Part shown: positions 29,355 to 38,460 of the stretch, one piece after another
Numbering within the stretch: position 1 is the stretch's first letter
Layout: each line of letters starts with the position of its first letter
Program-made: the position numbers and the translations under genes
The notes under the pieces: model-generated
What the model saw: the letters and a program-made list of their open reading frames with translations, nothing else
Database searches by the model: none
Told to the model about the DNA's origin: nothing
DNA from: Sphingomonas tagetis
GTDB lineage: Bacteria; Pseudomonadota; Alphaproteobacteria; Sphingomonadales; Sphingomonadaceae
NCBI RefSeq assembly: GCF_024211275.1
Contig: NZ_JAMLDX010000019.1
Span: 1-64,000, forward strand
DNA: 64,000 nucleotides
Direction of reading: 5' to 3'

Positions 29355-32300
29355 TCAGAACACGAGACGCGCGCCAGCGGTGACAATGCGACCGGTGCTG
29401 GCATAGGTCTGCGTGACCGGGTTTGCCGCATACATGGTGCGGTACTGCGTTTCGTTGGTGAGATTGCGCGCCTCCAGCGTGAACTTCGCGAAATCCGTGA
29501 CATTCACCGCAAACGCGAAATCGACGTTCAGCGTGTCCTCATTATAGCCAAAATCGGCGACGATCGGCGAGTTACATGCTGCGCCGCCGTTGGTCGTGGT
29601 GCCGACGGCACAGGTGCCGCTCGCCAGCGGGAAACGATTGACGTAGCGCGTGCGATACGCCGCCGACACGCGCGCGGACCACACGCTGTTCTCGTAGTAG
29701 AGCGTCGCATTGAAAGCGTCGGGCGAGGTGTTGAGGAAAGGGCCTTCCGCAAACGTATTCGCCGCTGTCGGCGTGGTGCCCGTTCGGGTCGTGGCGAGCG
29801 CCGTGCCGGTCAGGTAGTTCAGCTTGGATTCGATATGGGTGCAATTCGCGATCACGCCCATCTTGTCGAACGGCGCCGGCAGGAACCAGAAATCGGTCTG
29901 CAGATTGACCTCGACGCCCTTGATCGTGCCGCCCGGCGCATCCTGGAACTGCCGAATGCCCCACGTGCCTCCCGCCAACGTATAATCGCGCAGCGTCTGA
30001 CTGGTCATCGCCGCGACCACCTGATCGAAGACGGCGGGTTCGAACACGGTCTGTAGCGGCGCTTCGGTGGCGATTTGCTGCGGGAACGATTTGATGTTCT
30101 TGTGGAACAGCGTGAGCGCGATCAAGCCATTGTTGCGGAAGTATTTCTCGAAGCTGAGGTCGAAATTGGTCGCCCGGAACGGGTCCAGATAAGGGTTGCC
30201 TACCGTCACGGTCGGCGCGGTGGTTGCGTTCAGTCCGCTGGCGAACGAGGTGGTGCCAGGGGTCAGCGACGCAAGCTGCGGACGCGAGATGACCTCGGCC
30301 GCGGCAAAGCGTACGAGGAAGCCATCGGCAACCTCCCAATTGGCATTCATCGACGGCAGCCAATCCCAATATTCGTTGCGCGCCGTAACGGCCAGACCCG
30401 CGACGCCATCAGTGCCGCCGACATTGCCATCGCCGGTCACACGGGTGTTGGCGACGCGCAGGCCGGCATTGCCACGCAGCGGACGCCCGAACAGGACAAG
30501 ATCATAGTCGACCTGGAAATAGGCGGAGGCATCACGCTCGGTGACCGCGTTGCGCTGCCGGCCATCAACCACGGCGCGATAGTCGCCCCATTTGTTGACG
30601 CAGTTGCAGTCGATCTGGAGCTTGTCGCTGAACTTCTGCAGATCCGGCGCATAGAAAGCCGTGGGCGAACCTTGTGAGACGTTCAGCCCTTGACCGAAGC
30701 CATAGAGCCGGCCGAGATCGGCGATCTGCAGCCCGGCCTCTGCCAGGGTCGGATTGATAGCTTCGATATCCTGACTGCGGCGTGCTTGATCGGCCTCATA
30801 GTGGAACCGCTTCCAAGTGCCGCCGAACTTCAGCGTCATTTCGGGGAGTGCGTTGTAGGTGAAATTCAGACGGGCAACACGAAATTCGTTATCAACCTGC
30901 GATTGGTAATAACGGATCGTCGACAGCCCCTTCACGAGCGACCAGCTGCTCGGCGAAGCGACGTCGAAGCCCGGGCTGAAGATCGGCATCTGATAGCCAC
31001 CCCGATCATCGAATACGTAATTGTCTCGATCTATGGCGTTGAATTCGGCCAGCAGCCCCGTGGCGCGGAACTGCGATTTCGACCAGCCCGCCGTTGCGTC
31101 GATGGTGAAGCCATCGACAATGTCCTGACGGGCGTTGAGCGTCAGCTGCTTGAACTCAGTCCGCGCATATTGCGCTTCCGACGAACTGCGCCAGTCGACA
31201 TCGTCAAGCACGAGATAATCTGCCTGCCCCGCGCTGTTGACATTTGCGGCACGCACCTTCGTGGCGGGCCGTCCGATCAGCTGATCATAGTATCCCGTCT
31301 GACTGGCGGTCGCGACATAGCCCGGGGAGGCGGGATTGTTGTAATAATCGAACGGGTTGAGGTTGAACGGATTAAGGCTGTTGAGATAGCCGGGCAGCGC
31401 AGCCTGGCCGACGCCGGTGCCGGGCTGTTCGCCGTTGCAGTCAATCGCAGCGCTGGGCACGCAGTTCGCATAGAGCGCGACGCGATCTGCATTGCCGTTG
31501 GCCGTGCCCACCGCGCGCAATCCGGCCGTGCCGGTTTGCTGGGCCCTGGCGTTGGTGCCGTTCCGGTTGAGACCGATTGTGGTGACGCCGGCCGTCTCGG
31601 TATCCTGATCGTATCGCGAATACACGCCGTCGAGGGTAATTTCGGTCGTGTCGGAGCGCCATTGCATCGTCGCGGTCGCGCCGAGTCGTTCGTACGACAG
31701 GCTCTGGCGATTGATCGATGGCAATGCCGGGATGATGGTCGTTGGCGTGATAAGGGAATAAGCGGCCGGATCGGATCCGAAGGTGGCGCCACTGCCGGCG
31801 GTCGAGGGGCGAGCGAAGCCGAAGGTGGCGGGCGTGACGCCGTTGATCTGTGAATTGCGGTACGCATATTCGAACTGGCCAATCGAGCGCGAATAGCGGT
31901 CGATCTGCTGCTCCTGCTTTTGATAGGCGATCGATCCCAAGATACCGAAATTATCCGTGATCCTGATCGAAGCCAGGCCGGTCAGACGCGGATTCCACGT
32001 TTCACCATTCTCGCGATATTCGACCTCAGCCCCCAGGGCTAAGCGATTGCTCTTGTAGGTCAACGGGCGACCGGTCGTGAGATCGATGATGGCGCCGAGC
32101 GAGCCCTCGTCATTCTCCGCAGCAGTCGATTTCGTCACCTTGATCCCGCCGAACAGTTCCGACGCGAATGTGTTGAAGTCGAAGCCGCGCGTACGATTGC
32201 CCGCATCGGCGCTGTTGCCGCCCGCGATATTCTGGGCATCAGCGCCGTTGAGGCGCACCATCTGGAAATCACCGCCGAGGCCGCGCACCGTGATCGAGCG

Positions 32301-32678
32301 CCCTTCGCCATTGTCGCGGTCGATTGAAACGCCTGGCAAGCGCTGGATCGATTCAGCAAGATTGGCATCGGGGAAGTCGGCGATGTCCTCAGCCGTGATC
32401 GCATCAATGATCTGATTTGCGCGCCGTTTTTCGCTCAGCGCATTCTGCAGCGACGCGCGGAACCCGGTAACCACAATCGCCTCTTCGTTACCATCGTCGC
32501 CGTCCGGCGCTGTCCGGACTTCTTGTGGCGGCGCTGCTTGCGGTGCGCTTCCTTCGATGCTCCTCGGGCTTTGGGGGGTTTCATTCGCAGCGGCCTGGGA
32601 CGTGATCGCAAGCACGCCGGCAACGAGCAATGTGATCCGAGAAACTCCGGCTAACGATTCCCACTTCGATTCCGGCAT
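29355..32678 (-). CDS. TonB-dependent outer-membrane receptor
   Basis: From the ATG at 32678 the protein is 1107 residues. It has a signal peptide (ITLLVAGVLAITSQAAA), TonB box EAIVVTGFR, plug domain (ESIQRLPGVSIDRDNGEG, ITVRGLGGDF) and a 22-strand barrel ending in the terminal aromatic of RLVF. This is the Caulobacter/sphingomonad carbohydrate-type receptor. Coupling to the pectate lyase gene suggests uptake of oligogalacturonides, inferred from context only. GGGGAG lies 5 nt before the start; the longer frame to 32738 is not needed. Confidence 0.95.
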   Translation of the reverse strand: MPESKWESLAGVSRITLLVAGVLAITSQAAANETPQSPRSIEGSAPQAAPPQEVRTAPDGDDGNEEAIVVTGFRASLQNALSEKRRANQIIDAITAEDIADFPDANLAESIQRLPGVSIDRDNGEGRSITVRGLGGDFQMVRLNGADAQNIAGGNSADAGNRTRGFDFNTFASELFGGIKVTKSTAAENDEGSLGAIIDLTTGRPLTYKSNRLALGAEVEYRENGETWNPRLTGLASIRITDNFGILGSIAYQKQEQQIDRYSRSIGQFEYAYRNSQINGVTPATFGFARPSTAGSGATFGSDPAAYSLITPTTIIPALPSINRQSLSYERLGATATMQWRSDTTEITLDGVYSRYDQDTETAGVTTIGLNRNGTNARAQQTGTAGLRAVGTANGNADRVALYANCVPSAAIDCNGEQPGTGVGQAALPGYLNSLNPFNLNPFDYYNNPASPGYVATASQTGYYDQLIGRPATKVRAANVNSAGQADYLVLDDVDWRSSSEAQYARTEFKQLTLNARQDIVDGFTIDATAGWSKSQFRATGLLAEFNAIDRDNYVFDDRGGYQMPIFSPGFDVASPSSWSLVKGLSTIRYYQSQVDNEFRVARLNFTYNALPEMTLKFGGTWKRFHYEADQARRSQDIEAINPTLAEAGLQIADLGRLYGFGQGLNVSQGSPTAFYAPDLQKFSDKLQIDCNCVNKWGDYRAVVDGRQRNAVTERDASAYFQVDYDLVLFGRPLRGNAGLRVANTRVTGDGNVGGTDGVAGLAVTARNEYWDWLPSMNANWEVADGFLVRFAAAEVISRPQLASLTPGTTSFASGLNATTAPTVTVGNPYLDPFRATNFDLSFEKYFRNNGLIALTLFHKNIKSFPQQIATEAPLQTVFEPAVFDQVVAAMTSQTLRDYTLAGGTWGIRQFQDAPGGTIKGVEVNLQTDFWFLPAPFDKMGVIANCTHIESKLNYLTGTALATTRTGTTPTAANTFAEGPFLNTSPDAFNATLYYENSVWSARVSAAYRTRYVNRFPLASGTCAVGTTTNGGAACNSPIVADFGYNEDTLNVDFAFAVNVTDFAKFTLEARNLTNETQYRTMYAANPVTQTYASTGRIVTAGARLVF

Positions 32679-33244
32679 GACCTCTCCCCACGACTTGTCT
32701 TGCAGCTCTGTGCGGCCGCATGATGACACCGGTATCATTACGTTCGAGAAGACGCAACCGATCTATATCGAGGCGTTCGGTTACTACAGCGCGCTAGAGG
32801 CGCCACTATGGCAGGATCGTCACGGCGCAATGCTCGGGCCGGTCGTTGAGTTCGCCTGGCCCGGCTGCCGCGGCGAGATACGATGTGGGCACGCGCAGCA
32901 TCGACTATTTCCAGCACGCCGAAGCGCGGATGTCGGAGCCTTTATCAAATGCGGACCGGCCGCGTGCAACTGCGCTGGCGCGAACAGATACAATTGGTCC
33001 GACGGACTCTCATTATGGGCATGGCATGCTGTCAGCGCGGCTCTGCAAAGCCCTCAGTCATGTAACCATGCAGATGACGCTGGAGAAATCTAGGTCAGCG
33101 AGCACTGCGGACGGGACCGTCTCCCGCTTCGCATTCTCGACCTCATGCGCAAAAGCAGCTGTGCGAAGGTCGCGTCGGCGATCTAGCCTGCCTGACCTGC
33201 GGTCGTCGAGCCAATGCCCGACATGACGAGAAAGCGAACTGCGG
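32679..33244. other. Upstream region of the TonB receptor
   Basis: Frames on the plus strand here are weak and overlap each other. No gene supported; the receptor promoter should lie at 32700-32800. Confidence 0.45.
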
Positions 33245-33640
33245 TTAAATTGAAAGCAACCGGTCGAAGAACGCGCGATATCGCTGAAGAGCGATTCGAA
33301 GGTCTTCCGTCGAGACGTCGTCTCCTCGGTCCCACTGACCCTCGAGCTCGGACCTTTCCGCCGCAAAAACTTCAGCGAGACGCTTCATCGCACTGGCAAC
33401 CATCTCATCGGCTTGTTCCACCGCCCTGCGTGGTTCATCAACAAAGCCCGTTTGAACGACATCCCACTGTCGGCGAAGTTCACCTGTCTCGTTTTCGGGA
33501 AGGAGCGGCGTTGAGGATGTGGCCTCGATATTTTGCGCCCTGGTCGCCTGCACATCGGCTGGCTCTCCAGCATTCGCCAGATCCGCCGTACTCATAGGCC
33601 GCTGGTCCAAGTTCGTGCGGACCGGATTCTCGTCAACCAT
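33245..33640 (-). CDS. Stress-type protein with WxxVQxxFVD(D/E)P domain, second of a pair
   Basis: The 131-residue soluble protein contains WDVVQTGFVDEPRRAVEQAD, MVASAMKRLAEVF and a C-terminal STEDLRIALQRYRAFFDRLL. The same domain occurs in the upstream neighbour, which adds a membrane anchor. The start at 33640 has GGAGAAGAG upstream and overlaps the neighbour's end by 8 nt, so the two are coupled. I know the domain only as part of uncharacterised bacterial proteins. Confidence 0.8.
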   Translation of the reverse strand: MVDENPVRTNLDQRPMSTADLANAGEPADVQATRAQNIEATSSTPLLPENETGELRRQWDVVQTGFVDEPRRAVEQADEMVASAMKRLAEVFAAERSELEGQWDRGDDVSTEDLRIALQRYRAFFDRLLSI

Positions 33641-34211
33641 GGCTCTTCTCCTGTCGGGTTTTCTCAACACCACGGTCAGACTTGGGTTCGTTCACAAGGT
33701 CGTCAAACAGCGTGCGATAATGGATCATTGCAGCGCGCAAATCCTCTGTGCTCGCCTCCCCGCGCGAATGGCGGACGGCAATGTCGTGCGCACTTCGGTA
33801 GTTTTGGACGACCTGCGGGTGGTCCACCGACAAGTCCTCGGCTCGGTGATCGAAGTCGGTTACGGGATAGCCTCGTACACGCATAACCTCCCCTAGCAAG
33901 TCGTCGGCCCTCGTGACCGCGTATTTAGGGTCATCGACGAACTGGGCCTGGACTTGATGCCAGCTCTCGACGAAGTGGCCGCGCATATCATCCGGCAGCG
34001 GCTTTATCGTATATCCGGCGACCCGCTTCTCCCGTGACGCAAGCACGGTGGCGGCCTTTCGCTCATCGCCGACCTCGTGAACCGTTCGCTCGTATTCTGG
34101 TCCAAAACGATCCTTGAGCGCTGCCACTCGTCGGGTCCGCATCCAAAGCCAGATTAGGAGCGCGGCAAGCGCCACAACTAGCGCGACGAGCACCATCTCG
34201 GTGGAGGTCAT
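33633..34211 (-). CDS. Membrane-anchored protein with WxxVQxxFVD(D/E)P domain, first of a pair
   Basis: The 192-residue protein has an N-terminal membrane segment (EMVLVALVVALAALLIWLWM), a charged linker (GPEYERTVHEVGDERKA), then SWHQVQAQFVDDPKYAVTRAD, MRVRGYPVTDFDHRAEDLS and the end STEDLRAAMIHYRTLFDDLV. The C-terminal domain is homologous to the downstream gene. The start at 34211 has GGAG about 7 nt upstream. An exact EcfG-type promoter lies about 75 nt upstream, suggesting a general-stress operon. Confidence 0.85.
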   Translation of the reverse strand: MTSTEMVLVALVVALAALLIWLWMRTRRVAALKDRFGPEYERTVHEVGDERKAATVLASREKRVAGYTIKPLPDDMRGHFVESWHQVQAQFVDDPKYAVTRADDLLGEVMRVRGYPVTDFDHRAEDLSVDHPQVVQNYRSAHDIAVRHSRGEASTEDLRAAMIHYRTLFDDLVNEPKSDRGVEKTRQEKSHG

Positions 34212-34671
34212 GGGCAGTCTCCTCATGACGAATAAGCCGCGTCCAGGCTCCCCGCAGCCTTTCTGGACGTGATCGGATCGCCCATTAGAACGATGCCGGA
34301 AGGTCATTGTTCCAGTTAATAACGGAGACCGGGATCAAGAGAATGAGCTGCGCATTTGCGGGCTTTACCGATCCGACATGATCCGCCGTTCGGAGCTTGC
34401 AATCGCTTCCTCGAGACCTAAGTCGGGATGGTCAGTCAGCTACCGGTGGAGATCGGCGGCCAACAGACGTACGAACGCCCCTGAAGCAAGTCGCGCATCG
34501 ATGCGACGTCGTACCGAACCGCGCCAGGGTTGCCGAGGCTTGTTGGTCTGAGTCACGCTGCCACACCGGTTTGCGGCTCATACCGCCGAGGTTGCGCCGC
34601 ACCATTCGGTGCGGCGCAACGAAATAGAAGGCGCTCCGGTGGACCGCGTCGACGCCAAGGCATGGCAGCAG
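34212..34671. other. Promoter region and gap
   Basis: Contains the EcfG-type promoter at 34290-34314 (minus). No gene supported in the remainder. Confidence 0.5.
34290..34314 (-). promoter_or_regulatory. EcfG (general stress) promoter of the WxxVQ pair
   Basis: Minus-strand GGAAC, a 16-nt spacer and CGTT match the general-stress consensus exactly, about 75 nt upstream of the ATG at 34211. Confidence 0.65.
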
Positions 34672-35061
34672 TCAATCCGCCAACCCTAACACCCGGTCTG
34701 CCAACTCTCTCGCCGAATTTGTCTCCTGTTTCGCGCGGCCTGGCGGCACGCAGGCCGGAGTCTTCTTGGCAAGGCCCGGAGGGCACGCCTTGCGCCCCCG
34801 ACCATATTGCACGCGGTCCTCAATCCCGAGCCGATTGCGGTCGACCGAAGCGCCAGTGCGCAGTCTTGCGCGCGCGCTTGCACGCGAGTCCGTGCGGGCC
34901 CTGACATAAGTCCGACCTTGGCCGCGTGCCTGTCCATCTCGCTGCACGCTGGCAGAAGCCGAAGACATTGCCGCCCCCTTGCCCTTGCCTTGTCCCTGCG
35001 AAAGCGCAGGCATGCTGGCCGCCATGGCAACCGAACTTGCGAACAATAGGAATTTACGCAT
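34672..35061 (-). CDS. Secreted basic protein with CPPGLAKK-x-CxPPGxAK motif
   Basis: The 129-residue product has a signal peptide (RKFLLFASSVAMAASMPALS), a glycine/glutamine/lysine stretch, a basic alanine-rich middle and the motif KACPPGLAKKTPACVPPGRAK, common in small periplasmic proteins of alphaproteobacteria. The two cysteines probably form a disulfide. The start at 35061 gives the best signal peptide. The promoter would lie in the AT-rich region just upstream. Confidence 0.8.
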   Translation of the reverse strand: MRKFLLFASSVAMAASMPALSQGQGKGKGAAMSSASASVQRDGQARGQGRTYVRARTDSRASARARLRTGASVDRNRLGIEDRVQYGRGRKACPPGLAKKTPACVPPGRAKQETNSARELADRVLGLAD

Positions 35062-35074
35062 GATGAAGCTCCCG

Positions 35075-35089
35075 TGTCCAAACCGGACA
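35075..35089. repeat. Inverted repeat TGTCC-N5-GGACA upstream of the secreted basic protein
   Basis: TGTCC-AAACC-GGACA lies about 14 nt before the start codon at 35061. It resembles the dyads of the sigma-54 region but with a spacer one base shorter, so the relation is doubtful. Confidence 0.3.
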
Positions 35090-35098
35090 TACTCGCTG

Positions 35099-35124
35099 AA
35101 CATATCAAGTCATACTCTTGTTCC
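35099..35124 (-). promoter_or_regulatory. EcfG-like promoter of the secreted basic protein
   Basis: Minus-strand GGAAC-N17-TGTT, one mismatch, about 40 nt upstream of the ATG at 35061. Confidence 0.4.
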
Positions 35125-35129
35125 ATAGC

Positions 35130-35275
35130 AAGAGCCTGCCGTATTCTAAACCTAAAGCTAGATGGGTTTCATGAACTATAGTTAACATTTTTATCTATCT
35201 ACCATGGTGTATGCATGAGGTAGGATTGTTTACTATGATTCTTAATCAGCACTGCCTCATGTATTATTAAGATCA
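35130..35275. other. AT-rich island with hairpin
   Basis: This stretch is far richer in A and T than its surroundings. It holds the palindrome AACTATAGTT (35174-35183) and a 10-bp hairpin (CATGAGGTAG/CTGCCTCATG, one G-U pair, 35214-35261) followed by TATTATTAA. It could carry promoters, a small RNA, or be a silencer target. The stretch 35276-35607 after it has no supported gene. Confidence 0.5.
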
Positions 35276-35607
35276 GGTTGACCCATCCGGTGAAGATATC
35301 TCCGGGGACTGGACAAGCTTTGTGGCTTTCGACGAGCTGCCTGCCGTTCGGTTCCACCGGGCGCTGCGCGTGCCGCTTGTGCGCCGGTCGCGGTCATCAT
35401 CGCGATTTCCGCGCCGCATCTTGTTCAGCGTGCGGATGGCTGAAGGGACTAAGGGGGAAGAAGTTGACCGGTGTCGATCAATGCATTCGTGTTCGAATGC
35501 GCGCTCCAAACTCATTTTCAGGCGCTGCTGTCCGGCGCAACCGTGGACGCACGCTGATATTGGCGCAGCCATTCCACCACGCTATCGTGGTCGGCGAGGA
35601 GGACAAC

Positions 35608-35874
35608 GTGGCTGACCGCGACCCGAACCTGGTAACGTCAAGCCTCTCACGCAAAGTGGACCGCGGAGGGGTGACCGTGCGGGTCGAGATCTACAGAATT
35701 GAAGATCGCGGTGGCTGGATCCTTGAGGTTGTGAACAGCCAAGGCACGTCAACGGTCTGGGACGAGGTGTTCGACACAGATAAAGCAGCTGATGTGGCGT
35801 TTCGGGAAGCCTTGGAAGCTGAGGGTATGACCGCATTTCTAGACAGCGCAACAATCATTCCGTTTCGACGCTGA
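35608..35874 (+). CDS. Small hypothetical protein
   Basis: The 88-residue soluble protein (VTVRVEIYRIEDRGGWILEV, then DEVFDTDKAADVAFREAL) looks like a small alpha/beta domain of the kind often found in sphingomonads next to stress genes. It ends IIPFRR. A GTG start at 35608 is preferred because GAGGAGG lies 5 nt upstream; the longer frame from 35278 looks non-coding. No function known. Confidence 0.7.
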   Translation: MADRDPNLVTSSLSRKVDRGGVTVRVEIYRIEDRGGWILEVVNSQGTSTVWDEVFDTDKAADVAFREALEAEGMTAFLDSATIIPFRR

Positions 35875-36395
35875 GCGCAACCCTAAGCGAGCGACTTCTC
35901 GACGCCGCGGGGCGTCATGGGCTTGCCAACCTCTCCCTTTGCCCCACAATTCGCCACGGAAAGGGTCGAACCGGATCCGTTTAGCCTGAGCCATCCTGGC
36001 GACCCCGATATGGGCCAAGGTTGGTACAACCGCACCCGTTGAGCGCATGGGCGAGGAAGCGGCGCTTGAACTGGCTTGGTCCATCGAAAACCATGGCGAC
36101 GATTCCCAGCAGCTGATCCTGACGATGTGCTCTTACCCACAAACAGGGTTTGAATGCCCGACCGAAATCCAGTGTAGGCACTCGTCGGTCGCCCGCGCCA
36201 TCGCGCTCCCGTACGATGCCTGAACTTTCGAATGGTCCACGATCATCATGATCTGGCGAAGTATTTCGACCGTCGCCGCTGCGCTTGGCGTCCCTAAGCG
36301 GTCAATGCCGTATTCGGGCCGCCAGACTCGCCTCCGTTCGACCGGGCAGAACCAAAGCGAATAGAGAGCGTTGTTATGGCGATTGAGGAACGGTG
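35875..36395. other. Gap with an ambiguous open frame
   Basis: No supported gene. The stretch about 36047-36223 is open on both strands (59 codons on plus, 66 on minus), and each reads somewhat protein-like, so a small or decayed gene may lie here. Confidence 0.3.
36348..36372 (+). promoter_or_regulatory. EcfG-like promoter before the 36396 gene
   Basis: AGAAC-N16-CGTT, one mismatch in the -35 box, about 24 nt upstream of the ATG. Confidence 0.4.
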
Positions 36396-36893
36396 ATGTC
36401 CATCGAAGGCAAATGGTGGCTGCTCGTCTACGATGAGCCGTTCAGTGCCAAAAACTGGCGAAGATACGAGCTGCGGGCCAGTGAGGTATTCGACGGACAA
36501 ACTGGCGAACGATTGGGCAGTTACACGCTGAGCGACAAAGGCGCAGATCTTCTATTTGATGAAAGGAATGGCGAACGCGAGCTTATCAAGCTGCGCATGT
36601 TCTCGTCGATCCGATATGGCGAGCCCGTTGACGGCCCCTTTGATTCAACTGCCGACAGCTACCGCGCGCTGATCGCTTCTCGCCATCTCGAGCAAAATGA
36701 GACGCAAAGCGTGGTCGACCCGAACGAAACCAATGATCAGCGCGTCGAGCGCGAGCGGCGCGAAGAAAAGGAATTTGCTTGGTTCGGCCCCTTCGCAATG
36801 TTCCATCGCGACTGCAAGGAGGATCGCCAGATTGGCGAAGCCATGATTTTTGAAAGCGAGAGGCCGGAGCGCAGAATTTCTGCCAAGGCTTAA
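36396..36893 (+). CDS. Hypothetical protein
   Basis: The 165-residue soluble protein is rich in charged and aromatic residues. It starts with a beta-rich part (GKWWLLVYDEP, EVFDGQTGERLGSYTLSD) and continues into a helical, glutamate/arginine-rich part (QRVERERREEKEFAWFGP). No signal peptide and no family recognised. GAGGAA lies about 6 nt upstream of the ATG (a GTG just before it is possible). The EcfG-like sequence upstream suggests stress control. Confidence 0.7.
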   Translation: MSIEGKWWLLVYDEPFSAKNWRRYELRASEVFDGQTGERLGSYTLSDKGADLLFDERNGERELIKLRMFSSIRYGEPVDGPFDSTADSYRALIASRHLEQNETQSVVDPNETNDQRVERERREEKEFAWFGPFAMFHRDCKEDRQIGEAMIFESERPERRISAKA

Positions 36894-37530
36894 ACCTCTC
36901 CCAATCGAGCTGCACCAAGGTGACGCGATGCGTGATTTCGACACTCACAGCAGCCGTGCGGCGAACGAGCGTCGGATGAAGGGACGTGGTCAGCGCCGCG
37001 CGCGCGGACCCCGCCATACGACCGGCGCAGCCGAAATCGTGATTGCGTGGGCGGCGTGATGTTTTTGGCAGTCCCCGAACTTAATTCGGTTTGGTCGTCG
37101 GCTACCCAATCGCCAGAAGAGCGGCCAGGATCGAGCGAAGTGTCCATTATTCGGGTTGCAAGGTGGCTTCTGCGGCAGGCGCCGCGCCAATCCGACGCGG
37201 CGAACCGGGCTACCGGCAGGAAATGGACGGGGATTTTGACGGCGTTGCGTGCGAGCCTTACCGCTGAACGGCCAAATGCGCTGCGCATCCAGAGCGCGTG
37301 TCGATGAAAATTTCCCAAGCCCACGGAATGGGGAGCGAAGTCGCGGTAGCTTTTCGCCTTGACCTGCCCGGGCTGCTGTGCCTGGCGGAAAAAAGCGGGC
37401 TGATCCTCCACTCTACGAAGGCGTCGATGGGCTTGCTGACGCACTGATTAGGCGCCGCGGAAAACCCAGATTTTGAAGCGGTCGTCCTGTCGAACGCCAT
37501 GTTAACTGATCTAGGGTTATTCGGGATGCT
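36894..37530. other. Gap without a firmly supported gene
   Basis: A 43-codon frame at 36928-37059 (start MRDFDTHSSRAANERRM, AAGGTG upstream) is possible but too short to call. The rest is featureless; minus-strand frames look spurious. Confidence 0.35.
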
Positions 37531-37848
37531 ATGCAGACCGCCCCCACAATCAATTTGCGTGACCAACGCTACCAGGTTTTCCTGACGGCCAGTGCCGAAC
37601 GGTTCGGTCAGGATCATGTGACCCGGCACCGCGTACGAAATCTTTCTTCGGACGGTGCTTGCATCGATCGGGCGAGCGAATGTCGGCCTAACGAAACGCT
37701 CGTGATTAGTATCGGCTCGCTAGTCGAAGTCGCCGCGCAGGTGCGATGGGTGCGAGGAGGCCTCGCTGGCTTGAAGTTCATCCAGGCCATCGACATCGGC
37801 AAGGCGCTCGGTAACGCTGCGATTCCCCCGAAAGCCCATTTTGGGTAG
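37531..37848 (+). CDS. PilZ-domain protein
   Basis: The 105-residue protein is a stand-alone PilZ domain: the arginine-rich start NLRDQRYQVFL, then HRVRNLSSDGACID matching the RNxSxxG(A)xI core, and a beta barrel ending VAAQVRWVRGGLAGLKF. PilZ domains bind cyclic di-GMP through the RxxxR and D/NxSxxG motifs; here the first motif is not clear (RDQRYQ), so binding is uncertain. No neighbours on the same strand. Confidence 0.85.
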   Translation: MQTAPTINLRDQRYQVFLTASAERFGQDHVTRHRVRNLSSDGACIDRASECRPNETLVISIGSLVEVAAQVRWVRGGLAGLKFIQAIDIGKALGNAAIPPKAHFG

Positions 37849-38095
37849 CTAACTGGTTCATTTCGCCGTTGGCCGAGTTTGCGCCGCAGGTTTGCGAACC
37901 CGCGGTGCGATCACGAGACGATCGCCCCTCCTGCGGGGCGGCGTTGGGGTCGATCGCGGAGAAGATCGAGTGAGCTGTGGTAAAAAGCCACGGCAACCTT
38001 TCGATTGTCTGGCACCACCGCCTCCCGACCGCTCTCAACGCTTCGTCACGCGGATACCGCCTGGGGCAGTGGCTGGGTTACGGTTCTCGGTCGGA
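37849..38095. other. Intergenic region with inverted repeat
   Basis: CGCCCC-N6-GGGGCG at 37923-37940 might end the PilZ transcript, but no T tract follows. No gene seen. Confidence 0.35.
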
Positions 38096-38255
38096 TTACG
38101 CTGGAACGGTCATGAGCTTGACTGCAAGATGCCCGGCACGACGGCCTTGTTCGTCGGCCATGCACACATGTGCGAGCGGTGCGGGATCGTCTTTGCAAGT
38201 CGCCGCGCTCGGGCGCCGCGCGCGCACTTGCAAACTAGGAGTCATCATCGATCGC
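38096..38255 (-). pseudogene. Decayed copy of the YxxRAxxER small-protein family
   Basis: Read on the minus strand, the C-terminal part is still clear (AATCKDDPAPLAHVCMADE and KLMTVPA), closely matching copy B. The N-terminal part continues in another frame (DDDS-stop-F), with a TAG where copy B has the tyrosine of AYF. The nucleotide similarity to the copy B locus extends on both sides (about 38060-38350). A nonsense change plus a frameshift make this a pseudogene. Confidence 0.75.
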
Positions 38256-38460
38256 CAGTCTCCAAACCGCCCCGCTCTGGCTGCTTGTTCGGAATAATTT
38301 GCCGCGGTTCGTCCAGCGATGATTCAGAACCAGCTTGAAGTCCTTCCGCAGCTGCCACGGCCCGGTCTAACCGATTTGGTCGCAGTTGGAAGGGTGCCTG
38401 CAAGCTGGCGTTCGCGAACGGGGTGGGACCAGCGCAGCTCTTCGAGCTTCGCGGCGATCG

